Source: Novosphingobium sp. PC22D
GTDB lineage: Bacteria > Pseudomonadota > Alphaproteobacteria > Sphingomonadales > Sphingomonadaceae
Reading direction: 5' to 3'
Length of the DNA: 64,000 nucleotides
Assembly: GCF_002556635.1 (NCBI RefSeq)
Contig: NZ_MWMO01000009.1
Coordinates: 1 to 64,000, forward strand
The notes under the pieces were generated by a model. The model did no database searches. It was not told where the DNA came from and saw only the letters and a program-made list of their open reading frames with translations. This document shows positions 1 through 9,305 of the stretch, one piece after another (within the stretch, counting starts at the first letter, position 1; every line of letters begins with the position of its first letter). The translations under genes and the position numbers were made by a program.

Positions 1-2
1 AA

Positions 3-80
3 CCTTGTGATTTCGATTACTTGGACTTCGATAAAACCCACGCTTTCCTGCGGGCTTCAGCGTTCTTCACCGGCGACTAG
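3..80 (+). CDS. C-terminal tail of a truncated protein (5' end outside window)
   Basis: This reading frame is open from the first bases of the window to a TAG stop at 78-80. It gives a 25-residue tail ending in AFLRASAFFTGD. Codons are mostly C/G-ending, as in the real genes that follow, so it may be the end of a gene in the same catabolic cluster. The tail is too short to assign to a family and could also be chance. Confidence 0.25.
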   Translation, partial: PCDFDYLDFDKTHAFLRASAFFTGD

Positions 81-134
81 CTACGAATCACCGGCAAAGA
101 TCCGGGTCGCGACAAGGCAAAGAGGACTTCAGGC

Positions 135-260
135 GTGCCGAGCAATCTACCGGAAACAGGGGACTTGGAGGCGGACGTCGCTGCGAACGGTTCCCGCATC
201 GGCGGGGTGTCCGCCGCCAGCGCGGCGCTTGCGTGCGAGATCGAACGGATGGGGTTCTGA
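135..260 (+). CDS. possible 41-aa small protein ahead of the SRPBCC gene
   Basis: A GTG-started frame of 41 codons lies between the truncated tail and the SRPBCC gene and stops four bases before that gene's GTG. A purine-rich stretch (AAAGAGGA) lies about 9 bases before the start. The product is acidic, with no membrane segment and no recognised domain. The tight spacing would fit translational coupling. A chance ORF in GC-rich DNA is the main alternative. Confidence 0.25.
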   Translation: MPSNLPETGDLEADVAANGSRIGGVSAASAALACEIERMGF

Positions 261-263
261 AGC

Positions 264-851
264 GTGATAGAAACCGAACAGACCGTGCTGGTCGCGTGCG
301 ATATCGGCGACACCTGGAACTACGCGAAGGATTTCGAGCGCTGGGCCAGCATCATGCCCGGCTACCAGTCGTGCGAGATGGAGGACCAGGACACCTCGCG
401 CTGGATTCTCAAGGTCGGCGTGGGCGCGATGATCCGGACGGTGACGGTAAAGGTTCACGTCGACGAATGGGCGGGGCCCGGGCGCGTCGATTTCTCGTTC
501 GAGCTCGAAAAGGACCCGGTCACCGGCTCGGGCTCCTATCTCGCGGCGCCGGCCGAGAACGGTGCGGGCACGATGATGACGCTCGCCGTCCAGGTTCGCG
601 GGACCGGGCCGATGGCGCCGATGTGGGAAGCGATGGGCGGGCCGGTGCTGCCCAAATTCGCCAAGGCTTTCGCCGAACAGCTCAAGGCGCGCATCGAGGC
701 GGAGAGCCCGCGCGCGGCGGGCACTTCGGCCGAAGGGCAGACCGCGCAGGCGAAGCCGGTCGCCGCGCCCGCGCACGGTTCGCTCGCCGCTAGGTTTGTG
801 GCATGGCTGCGCGCGATCTTCGGCAAGCCCGGCCACGGCGCCTCGCGTTGA
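264..851 (+). CDS. SRPBCC (CoxG-like) family protein
   Basis: The 195-aa product has the SRPBCC/CoxG layout: an N-terminal strand (ETEQTVLVACDIGDTW), a helix with FERWASIMPGY, central beta strands and a long C-terminal helix (ALPKFAKAFAEQLKARIE type). A roughly 45-residue Ala-rich and basic tail follows. The GTG start at 264 is preceded by a G-rich stretch. CoxG was named for carbon monoxide dehydrogenase assembly or membrane attachment, but most relatives simply form a hydrophobic binding pocket. It leads a plus-strand group with the SnoaL-like protein and the flavoprotein, so a role in the same catabolic route is inferred. The ligand is unknown. Confidence 0.75.
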   Translation: MIETEQTVLVACDIGDTWNYAKDFERWASIMPGYQSCEMEDQDTSRWILKVGVGAMIRTVTVKVHVDEWAGPGRVDFSFELEKDPVTGSGSYLAAPAENGAGTMMTLAVQVRGTGPMAPMWEAMGGPVLPKFAKAFAEQLKARIEAESPRAAGTSAEGQTAQAKPVAAPAHGSLAARFVAWLRAIFGKPGHGASR

Positions 852-887
852 GGCCGGGATTGCCGACAAAGGAGAGGAACCGAACAG

Positions 888-1382
888 ATGCGACGCTTCA
901 CGCCCGAGCAACTCGTCACTGCCTATGAACTGGAGCAGCGTCTCTACGATTTCGCGGCCGAACTCGATCTCAACGATTCGCGCGATATCGGCCGTTTCTA
1001 CACCGAAGATGCTGTCTTCGTGGCGGGTCCCAACCGGATCACGCCGCGTTCGGCCATCGTCAAATTCTATCAGGATCGGCTGGAGAACGTCGCCAAGTAC
1101 CAGAAGGACGGCGCGCGCACCGGCCGCCACACCTTCCTCAATGTGCGCGTCGAACTGCTCGATGACGACAACGCCTATCTCCACTTCACCAACGTGAACT
1201 ACGCCGGAGAAGGCGCGGCTCCGGTGGCCGGACTGCAAGGTCCCTCGATGATTGCCGATTGCCGGATGACATGCCGCAGGCAACCCGACGGAACCTGGCT
1301 CTTTTCCGAGTTTGCGCCCAAGGCGGCGCTGGTGGGCGAAGACGATTTCATGAAGCTGATGCTGTCGCTGCAGAGGGACTGA
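888..1382 (+). CDS. SnoaL/NTF2-like fold protein
   Basis: This 164-aa protein has the nuclear transport factor 2-like cone fold. An N-terminal helix (ELEQRLYDFAAELDLND) is followed by IGRFYTEDAVFV, a typical SnoaL_4 segment, then a curved sheet ending in DGTWLFSEFAPK. A GGAGAGG ribosome site precedes the ATG. Proteins of this class act as small isomerases, dehydratases or ligand-binding subunits in steroid, terpene and aromatic breakdown. It lies 36 bases after the SRPBCC gene and before a KstD-like flavoprotein, which suggests one operon for a cyclic substrate. No catalytic residue can be assigned confidently. Confidence 0.78.
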   Translation: MRRFTPEQLVTAYELEQRLYDFAAELDLNDSRDIGRFYTEDAVFVAGPNRITPRSAIVKFYQDRLENVAKYQKDGARTGRHTFLNVRVELLDDDNAYLHFTNVNYAGEGAAPVAGLQGPSMIADCRMTCRRQPDGTWLFSEFAPKAALVGEDDFMKLMLSLQRD

Positions 1383-1563
1383 CAGGGCGGTCCGTTACGG
1401 GAGCGGGAGGATTGCTTTTCGTATCGTCGGCAGCCGTCCGGCACCTGGAACGGCTTCGGCGTCAAAAAGTGGCGAGGCCGTTTGCGAGCGGGGCTGACGA
1501 GGGCCCGGCCCGCCGAACTGATCTTCGGCCGACATCGAGAACGAAACAGGAGAGGAATGCGCA

Positions 1564-3288
1564 GTGCCCCAAGGCAGGATCATCGACAATCGTCCCGACA
1601 CCTGGGATCTCGAAACCGACCTCGTGGCCGTCGGTTCGGGCGCCGGCGGGCTGGCGGCGGCGGTCACGGCGGCGGAACAGGGCGCCAGCGCCATGGTGCT
1701 CGAACGCACCGACCACGTCGGCGGCGTCACCGCCTATTCGCTGGGCGAGGTGTGGATACCGGGCAATCATCTCGAACAGGAACTCGGGATCGAGGATTCG
1801 GTCGAGAGCGGCTTTCGCTACGTCAAGCGCCTCGGCATGGGGTACGCCAACGACGTGGCGATCCTCAACCAGTCGCTGCACGCGCCAGAGATGCTGCGCT
1901 ATTTCGAGGAGACGATCGGGCTGAAGATGACGGTCATCCGCGACTGCCCGGATTACTATTACGGCCTGTCCAACGACAGCCTCTCCGAAGGGCGCCTGCT
2001 CGAGGTGGAGCCCTTCGCTGCCGAGGCGCTTGGCGAATGGCAGGAGAAGACCCGCGTCTCGCCGCACGTCATGTACAGCCTTACGCATGAGGACATCTTC
2101 GCGAACGGCGGTTCGGCGAACATCCGCAACTGGGACTTCACCAAGATGAGCGAGCGTCTTGCAAAGGACGAGCGCTGCCTGGGTTCGGGGCTCGTCTGCT
2201 ACTTCGTGAAAGCGGCGATCGACCGCGCCGTGCCGATGCACACCGGTGTCGAGGTGACGGGCCTGATCGGCGACGGCGAGCGGATCGTCGGGGTCAGCGC
2301 GATCAGGGACGGCGCGGAGATTTTCGTGAAGGCGAACCGGGGCGTGGTCCTCGCGGTCAGCAGCTACGAGCGCAGCCCGGTGTTCACCAAGACGCTGGGC
2401 CAGCAGCTCGACGTCCAGTCGGTGATCATGCCCGAGGTCGACGGCGCGCACCTGCGGCTCGCGGGCAAGTTCGGCGCCCGCGTGGCGCGCGTGCCCGACG
2501 TGACCATGCTCGGGTTCAAGATCCCCGGCGAGGAGCTGCAGGAAGGCGTGCCGCTCTGGCGCAACGCGATGGCCTACGCAGGGCTGCCGCATTCGATCAT
2601 CGTCAACAGCCGTGGCGAGCGCTTCGCCAACGAGGCGTTCTACCGCTCGCTCTACTATGCCGTCGATGCGATCGACGGCGCGACGCAGACGCACCCGAAC
2701 TTTCCCTGCTGGCTGGTGCTCGATAGCCAGGCGCGCGAGAAATACCCGCTCGCTTCGATCATGCCGGGGGATGAGCTGCCGGAAGACGTCGGTGTCACCG
2801 CTGGTTCGCTCGGCGAACTGGCAAGCCGTCTCGGCATCGATGCCGAAGGGCTCGCCGCGACCGTCGCCCGGTTCAATATGCATTGCGAGAACGCCGAGGA
2901 CCCCGATTTCGGACGCGGCAGCGTGGTCTGGGGCGCCTATATGAGCGGTGACCGCTTCCACGAGCCGAACCCCAATCTCGGCCCCTTGCTCAAGCCGCCG
3001 TTCTACGGAGTGCCGCTCAGCCGGCTCGCGAGTTCGGGAATTGCCTCGGGCGGGATCGTCGTCGACGAGCATTGCCGCGCGATGGGCTGGGACGGCGAGG
3101 TGATCGAGGGCCTCTATCTTGCCGGCAATTCGGTTGCCCGGCTCGACAACGGGGCGGTGATGCAGAGCGGAATGTCCAACGCGCGCGGCATGACACACGG
3201 CTGGCTCGCGGCGCGGCACGCCGCCGGGAAGCCGAGCGACCTGCTCGAAAAGGCAATCGCGCGAGGAGCGTTGAACCCGTCCGGCTAG
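1564..3288 (+). CDS. FAD-dependent oxidoreductase, 3-ketosteroid dehydrogenase/fumarate reductase family
   Basis: The 574-aa flavoprotein begins with a dinucleotide-binding site (GSGAGGLAAAV at about residues 24-34, then VLERTDHVGG). It ends with the FAD-closing segment GLYLAGNSVARLDNG and MSNARGMTHGW that is typical of KstD-type dehydrogenases. Length matches 3-ketosteroid-delta1-dehydrogenases and related enoate reductases (about 560-580 aa). I chose the GTG at 1564 because AGGAGAGG sits just upstream. No signal peptide is seen, so it should be cytoplasmic. The natural substrate is unproven; ring desaturation of a steroid-like or alicyclic ketone is the best guess given the SnoaL-like and SRPBCC neighbours. 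Confidence 0.85.
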   Translation: MPQGRIIDNRPDTWDLETDLVAVGSGAGGLAAAVTAAEQGASAMVLERTDHVGGVTAYSLGEVWIPGNHLEQELGIEDSVESGFRYVKRLGMGYANDVAILNQSLHAPEMLRYFEETIGLKMTVIRDCPDYYYGLSNDSLSEGRLLEVEPFAAEALGEWQEKTRVSPHVMYSLTHEDIFANGGSANIRNWDFTKMSERLAKDERCLGSGLVCYFVKAAIDRAVPMHTGVEVTGLIGDGERIVGVSAIRDGAEIFVKANRGVVLAVSSYERSPVFTKTLGQQLDVQSVIMPEVDGAHLRLAGKFGARVARVPDVTMLGFKIPGEELQEGVPLWRNAMAYAGLPHSIIVNSRGERFANEAFYRSLYYAVDAIDGATQTHPNFPCWLVLDSQAREKYPLASIMPGDELPEDVGVTAGSLGELASRLGIDAEGLAATVARFNMHCENAEDPDFGRGSVVWGAYMSGDRFHEPNPNLGPLLKPPFYGVPLSRLASSGIASGGIVVDEHCRAMGWDGEVIEGLYLAGNSVARLDNGAVMQSGMSNARGMTHGWLAARHAAGKPSDLLEKAIARGALNPSG

Positions 3289-3367
3289 ACCGCAAGCTAG
3301 ATCGCGAACGCGGGGCATCCGGACGCAACCGAGAAGACACGCGCTCCATCGGGATGCCTCCGCAGGC

Positions 3368-4003
3368 TCACCACCCCGGAGCCGCGCGCACGAGCGCGCG
3401 TACCGCCCTTCGCGCCCAGGCCCGGATCTCGGCCTTGCTCGTCGGTTTCGCCGCGATCAACTGATTGAGATACCAGCCGCGGATCATGTGGATGAACGCT
3501 TCGGCGACGTAGCCGGGGTTTTCCATCCTGCGGCCCTCAAGGCGCGAGCTGTCTTCGAGGAACTGCCTGATGCGTTCGACGCCGCGCTGCATCCTCGCCT
3601 CGGCCGCTTCGGCGAGTTCGGGGAACCTGTGGACTTCGCCCAGGATGACGCGGTTGAGCGCTTGCGTGCGGTGCTCGAAACTCGCGTCCAGCATGTCGAT
3701 CGCGAACCGTTCGAGACCTTCCGCGAGATCCCTCGGGTTCGTATCGGAATGGAGCGCCCGATACGGCTTTTCATGGTCGATCTGGCTGAACACGACCGCG
3801 CGGAACAAGGCTTCCTTGGACGCATAGCGCGAGTACAGGGTCGTCTTCGACATGCGCGCGCGCTCGACAATCCGCGTCAGCGATGCGCCGGCGTAGCCGT
3901 ACTCGACGAATTCGTCGAAGGCGACCGACAGCAGGAGTTCGTCGAGCATTTCGGCTTCGCTCGCTGTCGGACGACCGGTCGATCGCGTCTGTCCCAGTCT
4001 CAT
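3368..4003 (-). CDS. TetR/AcrR family transcriptional regulator
   Basis: I start this 211-aa protein at the ATG at 4003 rather than at the longest possible start (4057), because the family begins shortly before the helix-turn-helix. Here that motif is TRIVERARMSKTTLYSRYASKEALF, at about residues 40-65. The C-terminal half is an all-helical ligand-binding domain similar to AcrR_C types. The gene is divergent from the TonB receptor and convergent with the flavoprotein gene. It therefore probably represses the receptor promoter, and perhaps its own, until an inducer linked to the receptor substrate binds. Confidence 0.85.
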   Translation of the reverse strand: MRLGQTRSTGRPTASEAEMLDELLLSVAFDEFVEYGYAGASLTRIVERARMSKTTLYSRYASKEALFRAVVFSQIDHEKPYRALHSDTNPRDLAEGLERFAIDMLDASFEHRTQALNRVILGEVHRFPELAEAAEARMQRGVERIRQFLEDSSRLEGRRMENPGYVAEAFIHMIRGWYLNQLIAAKPTSKAEIRAWARRAVRALVRAAPGW

Positions 4004-4050
4004 TTTGGCGACACTGGAACAATTTTGTGCGCACGTACAGACGCGCGTGC

Positions 4051-4079
4051 TTGACAATAAAATGATACGATCATGTACT
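4051..4079 (+). promoter_or_regulatory. sigma-70-type promoter of the TonB-dependent receptor
   Basis: A perfect TTGACA (-35) at 4051-4056 is followed by a 17-base spacer and TGTACT (-10) at 4074-4079. It lies about 43 bases upstream of the receptor ATG and within the TetR-receptor divergent gap. Confidence 0.55.
4062..4074. promoter_or_regulatory. palindrome in the promoter spacer, candidate TetR operator
   Basis: ATGAT-ACG-ATCAT is a perfect 5-base inverted repeat located between the -35 and -10 boxes. A repressor bound there would block RNA polymerase. The adjacent divergent TetR gene is the obvious candidate. TetR operators are usually longer, so part of the site may be missed. Confidence 0.4.
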
Positions 4080-4121
4080 GAGAGCGAAACGGCTCAAGAC
4101 CGGCCATTGGAGAGGGAATTC

Positions 4122-6464
4122 ATGAAAAAGTATCGCCTGCGTTCGCGTGCCTGTCGTCTGGCCGTGGCCGCCAGCATTGCAGCGACCAGCACCGCGCCGG
4201 GCATCGCGCTCGCGCAAGATGCCCAGGCAGCCTCGGTCGACGAGAGCGCCATCGTCGTGACGGCGCGGCGTCGCGACGAAAACGCGCAGGACGTGCCCAT
4301 CGCGATCACCGCGGTAAGCTCGAAGACGATCGAGGAACTGCGCGTCGTCCAGGCGGAAGATCTCGAGATACTCGAGCCGACCTTCTCGGTGAGTTCATCG
4401 TCGGGCTACGTGAACAAGAACGTTTACGCCCTGCGCGGCATCCGCCCCACCGAATCGATCTATGGCCAGGACCCGACCGTCCAGGTCTATCTCGCCGATG
4501 TCGTCCAATCGCCCTCGCAGGGATCGAATCTGGGCTTTTACGACCTTGAGAACATTCAGATCCTGAAGGGGCCGCAAGGCACGCTGTTCGGGCGCAATAC
4601 CATCGGCGGCGCGATCCTGCTCACGCCGCGCAAGCCGGGCTACGATTTCGCCGTCGATGCGATGGTCGGCGCGGGCTCGTTCGGCCTTTTCGAGACCGAG
4701 GTAGGTGTGGACATTCCGGTAGCGCCGACTTTCCGCCTGCGTCTGGCCGGCCGCACCATCGACAGCGACGGCTATCAGACCAACGTCGGCACCGGCGCCT
4801 TCAACGGCACGAAGTACGGCGGCGAGAAGACCCGCTCGATCCGCGCGACCATGGTCGCCGACCTGACCGACCGCATTCGCAACACGACGATGGTCACCTA
4901 CGACGACAAGAACACGAACGGCCGCATCCAGGTGCTCCAGGCGATCAATCCCGACAATGCCCTCATCGCCGCCTATGCCAGCGTGTTCGGCACTGCCTTC
5001 CAGGACACTCTGGAACGCGCGCGGAACCGGGACATCAACGACGTCGAATCGAACCTCGACAACTATGATGATGTCGAGGCGTGGAGCGTTACCAACACCA
5101 CCGTCGCGGAACTCAGCGGCGCGCTGACCTTCAAGTCGATCCTGAACTACCGCGAGGTGGATTCGCGGACCTCGATCGATCTCGATTCGAGCGAGGCAAC
5201 CATCCTGCACTCGACCCCGCAATACGCCAATCTGGACCACCACAGCGTCGAACTGCAATTGCAGAGCGACGGCGACCGTTTCGACTGGACGCTCGGCGGC
5301 TTCTACTACCACGAGAAAGGCGAGGAGTATTCTCCCGGGGTATTCTTCCCGGCGCTGCTCGGCGCGATCAACCCGATCATCCAGCGCGGCATCGTCGACA
5401 ACACCAGCTATGCCGTGTTCGGACAGGGCTCCTACAAGCTGACCGACAAGCTCACCGCAACGGTCGGCGCGCGCATGAACTGGGACAAGAAGGGCCTCAC
5501 GCTCAATTCGTTCAGCGGTTCGACCTGCTCGCTTCAGGTCTACAACGATGCGACCGCCGATCCCAACGACCTGGTCCGCTTGCCGAACGACGACTGCTTC
5601 CTGCCGCTTTCGGAAACCTTCTCGAAACCCACCGGCAGCGTGTCGCTCGACTACAAGGTCACACCCGATGTCCTCGTCTACGCGACCTCGCGCCTCGGCT
5701 ACCGTTCGGGCGGCTTCAACCTTCGCGGCGACATCCCCGTCGAATACGCGCCGTTCGGCTCGGAGACGGTGGTCGACCTCGAGGGCGGGATCAAGTCGGA
5801 CTATTCGCTGGGCATGATGGCGATGCGAACCAACGTCGCGGTCTATCACCAGTGGTACAGCGACATCCAGCGCACCGTCGCGGTCGCCAACGCCGGCGGC
5901 AGCCCCGGCTCGGCGGTCGAGAACGCGGCCAAGGCGCGCGTCTTCGGCATCGAACTGAACCAGATGCTGCGGCCGACCGACTGGCTGACCTTCGATCTCA
6001 GCTACGCCTACATCAAGCCGCGCTACAAGTCGTACATCGACCCGGCGACGGGCACCGATCTTTCGGATACTCCGTTCCAGTTCACGCCGCGCCATTCGGG
6101 CAGCGTGCGCGGCACGATCGAGGCGCCGCTCGGCAACGATGCGGGCACCTTGCGCTTCGTCGCCAATGCATCCTGGCAGGACGAAATCTGGATCAACTCG
6201 CTGCACACGATCGAGACTATCCGCGAGCACCCGCCGGAAATCGTGCCCTTGCTCAAGCAGAAGGCCTACTGGGTCGTCGACCTCAGCGCGGGGTGGGACA
6301 ACGTCATGGACACCGGCATCGACCTGTCGGCCTACGTGCGCAACCTGTTCGACGAGGAATACAAGGTCGGCGGCATCCAGCTCTACACCGGCGCGACCGG
6401 GTTCATCGCCGCCGCCTATGGACGGCCCCGCAGCGCGGGCGTGCAAATGCGCTTCCGGTTCTGA
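4122..6464 (+). CDS. TonB-dependent outer-membrane receptor
   Basis: I start this 780-aa receptor at the ATG at 4122, which follows GGAGAGGG and opens a signal peptide (MKKYRLRSRACRLAVAASIA...IALAQ). A plug domain follows (IVVTARRRDENAQDVPIAIT, then GPQGTLFGRNTIGGAI). The C-terminal 22-strand barrel ends in YGRPRSAGVQMRFRF with the required terminal aromatic. The type resembles sphingomonad receptors for large or hydrophobic organic substrates rather than classical siderophore receptors, since no Fur-like box is seen here. It stands divergent from a TetR gene and near catabolic genes, so it probably imports the compound they degrade. Confidence 0.9.
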   Translation: MKKYRLRSRACRLAVAASIAATSTAPGIALAQDAQAASVDESAIVVTARRRDENAQDVPIAITAVSSKTIEELRVVQAEDLEILEPTFSVSSSSGYVNKNVYALRGIRPTESIYGQDPTVQVYLADVVQSPSQGSNLGFYDLENIQILKGPQGTLFGRNTIGGAILLTPRKPGYDFAVDAMVGAGSFGLFETEVGVDIPVAPTFRLRLAGRTIDSDGYQTNVGTGAFNGTKYGGEKTRSIRATMVADLTDRIRNTTMVTYDDKNTNGRIQVLQAINPDNALIAAYASVFGTAFQDTLERARNRDINDVESNLDNYDDVEAWSVTNTTVAELSGALTFKSILNYREVDSRTSIDLDSSEATILHSTPQYANLDHHSVELQLQSDGDRFDWTLGGFYYHEKGEEYSPGVFFPALLGAINPIIQRGIVDNTSYAVFGQGSYKLTDKLTATVGARMNWDKKGLTLNSFSGSTCSLQVYNDATADPNDLVRLPNDDCFLPLSETFSKPTGSVSLDYKVTPDVLVYATSRLGYRSGGFNLRGDIPVEYAPFGSETVVDLEGGIKSDYSLGMMAMRTNVAVYHQWYSDIQRTVAVANAGGSPGSAVENAAKARVFGIELNQMLRPTDWLTFDLSYAYIKPRYKSYIDPATGTDLSDTPFQFTPRHSGSVRGTIEAPLGNDAGTLRFVANASWQDEIWINSLHTIETIREHPPEIVPLLKQKAYWVVDLSAGWDNVMDTGIDLSAYVRNLFDEEYKVGGIQLYTGATGFIAAAYGRPRSAGVQMRFRF

Positions 6465-6528
6465 GCGCCCGGGCGGGTCTCGCGGGGGCGACGAGCGCGG
6501 ACTGGGCCGGCGCCGGCCGGCAGGTCTC

Positions 6529-8535
6529 CTATGGTCGCTCGCCGAGCCAGAACGGACAGTTCGCCCCCTCGTCGGCCAGGTCGAGGCGCAGCATCCACCA
6601 CCCCGCGAAATAGCTGGGGTCGTAGAGGCTCTCGCAGACCGCGCCGCAGCGTGAGGTGGCCTCGAACACGCGCATGACTCGCGAACGGGCGGGGGCGTCG
6701 ACGCCCGGGGAATCACCAACGGCGGCGAAGCCGTTGAAGATCACGACGTGGCCGTTGCGCAGGATAATGTCCCCCTCGCGCAACTCGTGGATGCTGCGCA
6801 CGGGCTGGGGACATGCCCGGTCGGGCCCGGCCGGAACCTGATAGCCCCGACCATCGGCGCCTCGCACGAGCCGGGGCGAGACCATCGTTCCGGTCGAACG
6901 GATGCGCAGGTCGAAGACCCGGGCGATCAGCGCCGAACAGTCGATGCCGAGCGGATAGTTGGCCTGGTCCTCGTGCCACTCCGGCTCGCCCTCCCCATGG
7001 CGTTGCCATTCCAGCCCCTCGCCGATGTGGCCGATGGGCGGAGGATTGGCGGCGTCGCCTCCGTAGCCCGCGGCGAGGCGCGCCGCGAAGCCCTCGGCGA
7101 GATCCGCGCCGCCGATCGAGTAAGGCACCGAACTCACCCACGCGCCCGGCAGGAGCCCGACCAACTGGCGCGGCTGCACCCAGCGCGCGCCACCTTCGGG
7201 ATTGACCCGGTCGCGGACGGGAACGGGAAAGGCCGGTCCCGTGCCCAGCGCGCCGGTGTGGTCGGCGCCGATATCGCACAGCGTCCTGCCGTCGCAGGGC
7301 CGGTCCCAGGCGGTCCTGGGATATTGCCAGCGAAAGGCGATCTGCGCTTCCAGCGTTTCGCGCGCTTTCGCATAGGGCATCGCCGGAACGCGAGGTGACG
7401 CTGCGGCGAGTAGCCCATCGGCCTCGGGCGTCGAGGTGGGCCCGTCGCCATCGCCGACGGGCTCGGTCGCGATCGTTCGATCGACCAGTGCGATCCGGCC
7501 GCGCGCGGCGTCGCCCAGAGCAGCGAGGTCATAGCGCTGCAACTCGAACCGCCCACGACCGGGCCCGTCGGTGTTGGCGGCGGCGATCCATATGGCGTCG
7601 CCGTTCGGGCCGGGCGCTCCGGCGACATATTCCAGCCCCGGCTTCTCGAGCAGCGTCGCGATCGGGATCGAGTGGTCGGGGCGCAGTGGCGGGACGAGCG
7701 CGGTAATGATCCGCACCACCGTGCGCGGCGTGCCGCCGGCGGCATCGAAAACGCCGACGAACTGCGATGCCATCAGCCGCCCTCCGGCGCTGCCTTCGGC
7801 CTGTCCCGGACCGGCGTCATCGGCCTCGGCGCGCTCGTTGCCGACTTCGCTCCACCAGAGCAGGACGCGACCGTCCGACAGTTCGCCCGCGCGCCGGACC
7901 GCGAAGACCTGCCAGCCGGGGCCGGCTTGCGGTGCGATCCGGGCCAGCGCGCCGCCCGGTAGCGGATAGGAGGCATCCTCCGCGGCATGGCCCGAGCGGA
8001 TCGGCGGCGGGGTGTCGTCGTGACGGTCAAGCGGGGCGATGGGAAAGCGGCAGGGTCCGACGATCGGCATCCTGGCCACGAGCGCCGGCGTGATCGTCAT
8101 CGCCTCGCGAGCGCGCAAGTCGTAGCCTCCCGCGCCGTCGGGACCGTAAGGCTCGGCGATCAGGCGAACGCCGTCCGGCGCATGGCTGACGCGGCCGGGC
8201 GCGAAGGTGCGCGGAAACAGGCAGATGGCAGGCTGTCCGTGGATGTCGTCGGCCTGATAGCGGCGGATCTCCATGTTCCACGGATCGACGACGAGGATGT
8301 ACGGTCCCATCGGGATGACGTGGCTGGGCCCTGCGCCGTCGGCGACGTCGCGAATGGTCACTCGGTCAGCGGCGGAGATCTCTGCGATCACGGAACCTCC
8401 GGGTTGCGCCAGGGCCGGGGCGGGCAGGGTCAGTGCCAGCAGGACGGTCGAGAAGGCGCAAAGACAAGACTTCAATTCGCGATCCACGTCGTGGCCGGTG
8501 ACCTTGCCCGAAGGAAACAGCCGAGCGGGCGGCAT
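6529..8535 (-). CDS. secreted NlpC/P60-like cysteine peptidase-fold protein
   Basis: The 668-aa protein starts with a signal peptide (LCAFSTVLLALTLPAPALAQ). About 450 residues of unrecognised extracellular sequence follow. The C-terminal part looks like an NlpC/P60 (CHAP-like) fold: IDCSALIARVFDL places a candidate nucleophile at Cys533, and LREGDIILRNGHVVIFNGF places a His at 596. Such domains cleave amide bonds in peptidoglycan or other substrates. The ATG at 8535 leaves a long leader, and a GTG at 8487 immediately before the signal peptide is a reasonable alternative start. The large N-terminal region and isolated position leave the substrate unknown. Confidence 0.6.
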   Translation of the reverse strand: MPPARLFPSGKVTGHDVDRELKSCLCAFSTVLLALTLPAPALAQPGGSVIAEISAADRVTIRDVADGAGPSHVIPMGPYILVVDPWNMEIRRYQADDIHGQPAICLFPRTFAPGRVSHAPDGVRLIAEPYGPDGAGGYDLRAREAMTITPALVARMPIVGPCRFPIAPLDRHDDTPPPIRSGHAAEDASYPLPGGALARIAPQAGPGWQVFAVRRAGELSDGRVLLWWSEVGNERAEADDAGPGQAEGSAGGRLMASQFVGVFDAAGGTPRTVVRIITALVPPLRPDHSIPIATLLEKPGLEYVAGAPGPNGDAIWIAAANTDGPGRGRFELQRYDLAALGDAARGRIALVDRTIATEPVGDGDGPTSTPEADGLLAAASPRVPAMPYAKARETLEAQIAFRWQYPRTAWDRPCDGRTLCDIGADHTGALGTGPAFPVPVRDRVNPEGGARWVQPRQLVGLLPGAWVSSVPYSIGGADLAEGFAARLAAGYGGDAANPPPIGHIGEGLEWQRHGEGEPEWHEDQANYPLGIDCSALIARVFDLRIRSTGTMVSPRLVRGADGRGYQVPAGPDRACPQPVRSIHELREGDIILRNGHVVIFNGFAAVGDSPGVDAPARSRVMRVFEATSRCGAVCESLYDPSYFAGWWMLRLDLADEGANCPFWLGERP

Positions 8536-8798
8536 GAGCTTTGTGCGAGCTTACGCGCGATTGCCCGCGATGTCGGCATGGTTCACGATGTCAGGGTCAT
8601 AACCCGGATGCATGTCGCGTCGGACGGCCGCGCATCGGCGCAATGGCTGTTCGCCCAGCGGAGATTCGCCGCGCGAACTATCCTCCCGGCCATCTGGCGG
8701 TGCAGCAATTCGAGCAGAGCGTGTCGGCACCTCTCGGTGGCCAATGCGTTACTCACGAAACCGCGTACGTCGGCGCGGACCGAAACCCGGAGGCAGCG

Positions 8799-9301
<503 letters not shown>

Positions 9302-9305
<4 letters not shown>

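Noticed and set aside
1462..3318. Minus-strand 618-aa open frame
   Set aside because: Antisense of the KstD-like flavoprotein, which carries clear FAD motifs on the plus strand.
4395..6719. Minus-strand 774-aa open frame
   Set aside because: Antisense of the first TonB-dependent receptor; composition is that of a shadow frame.
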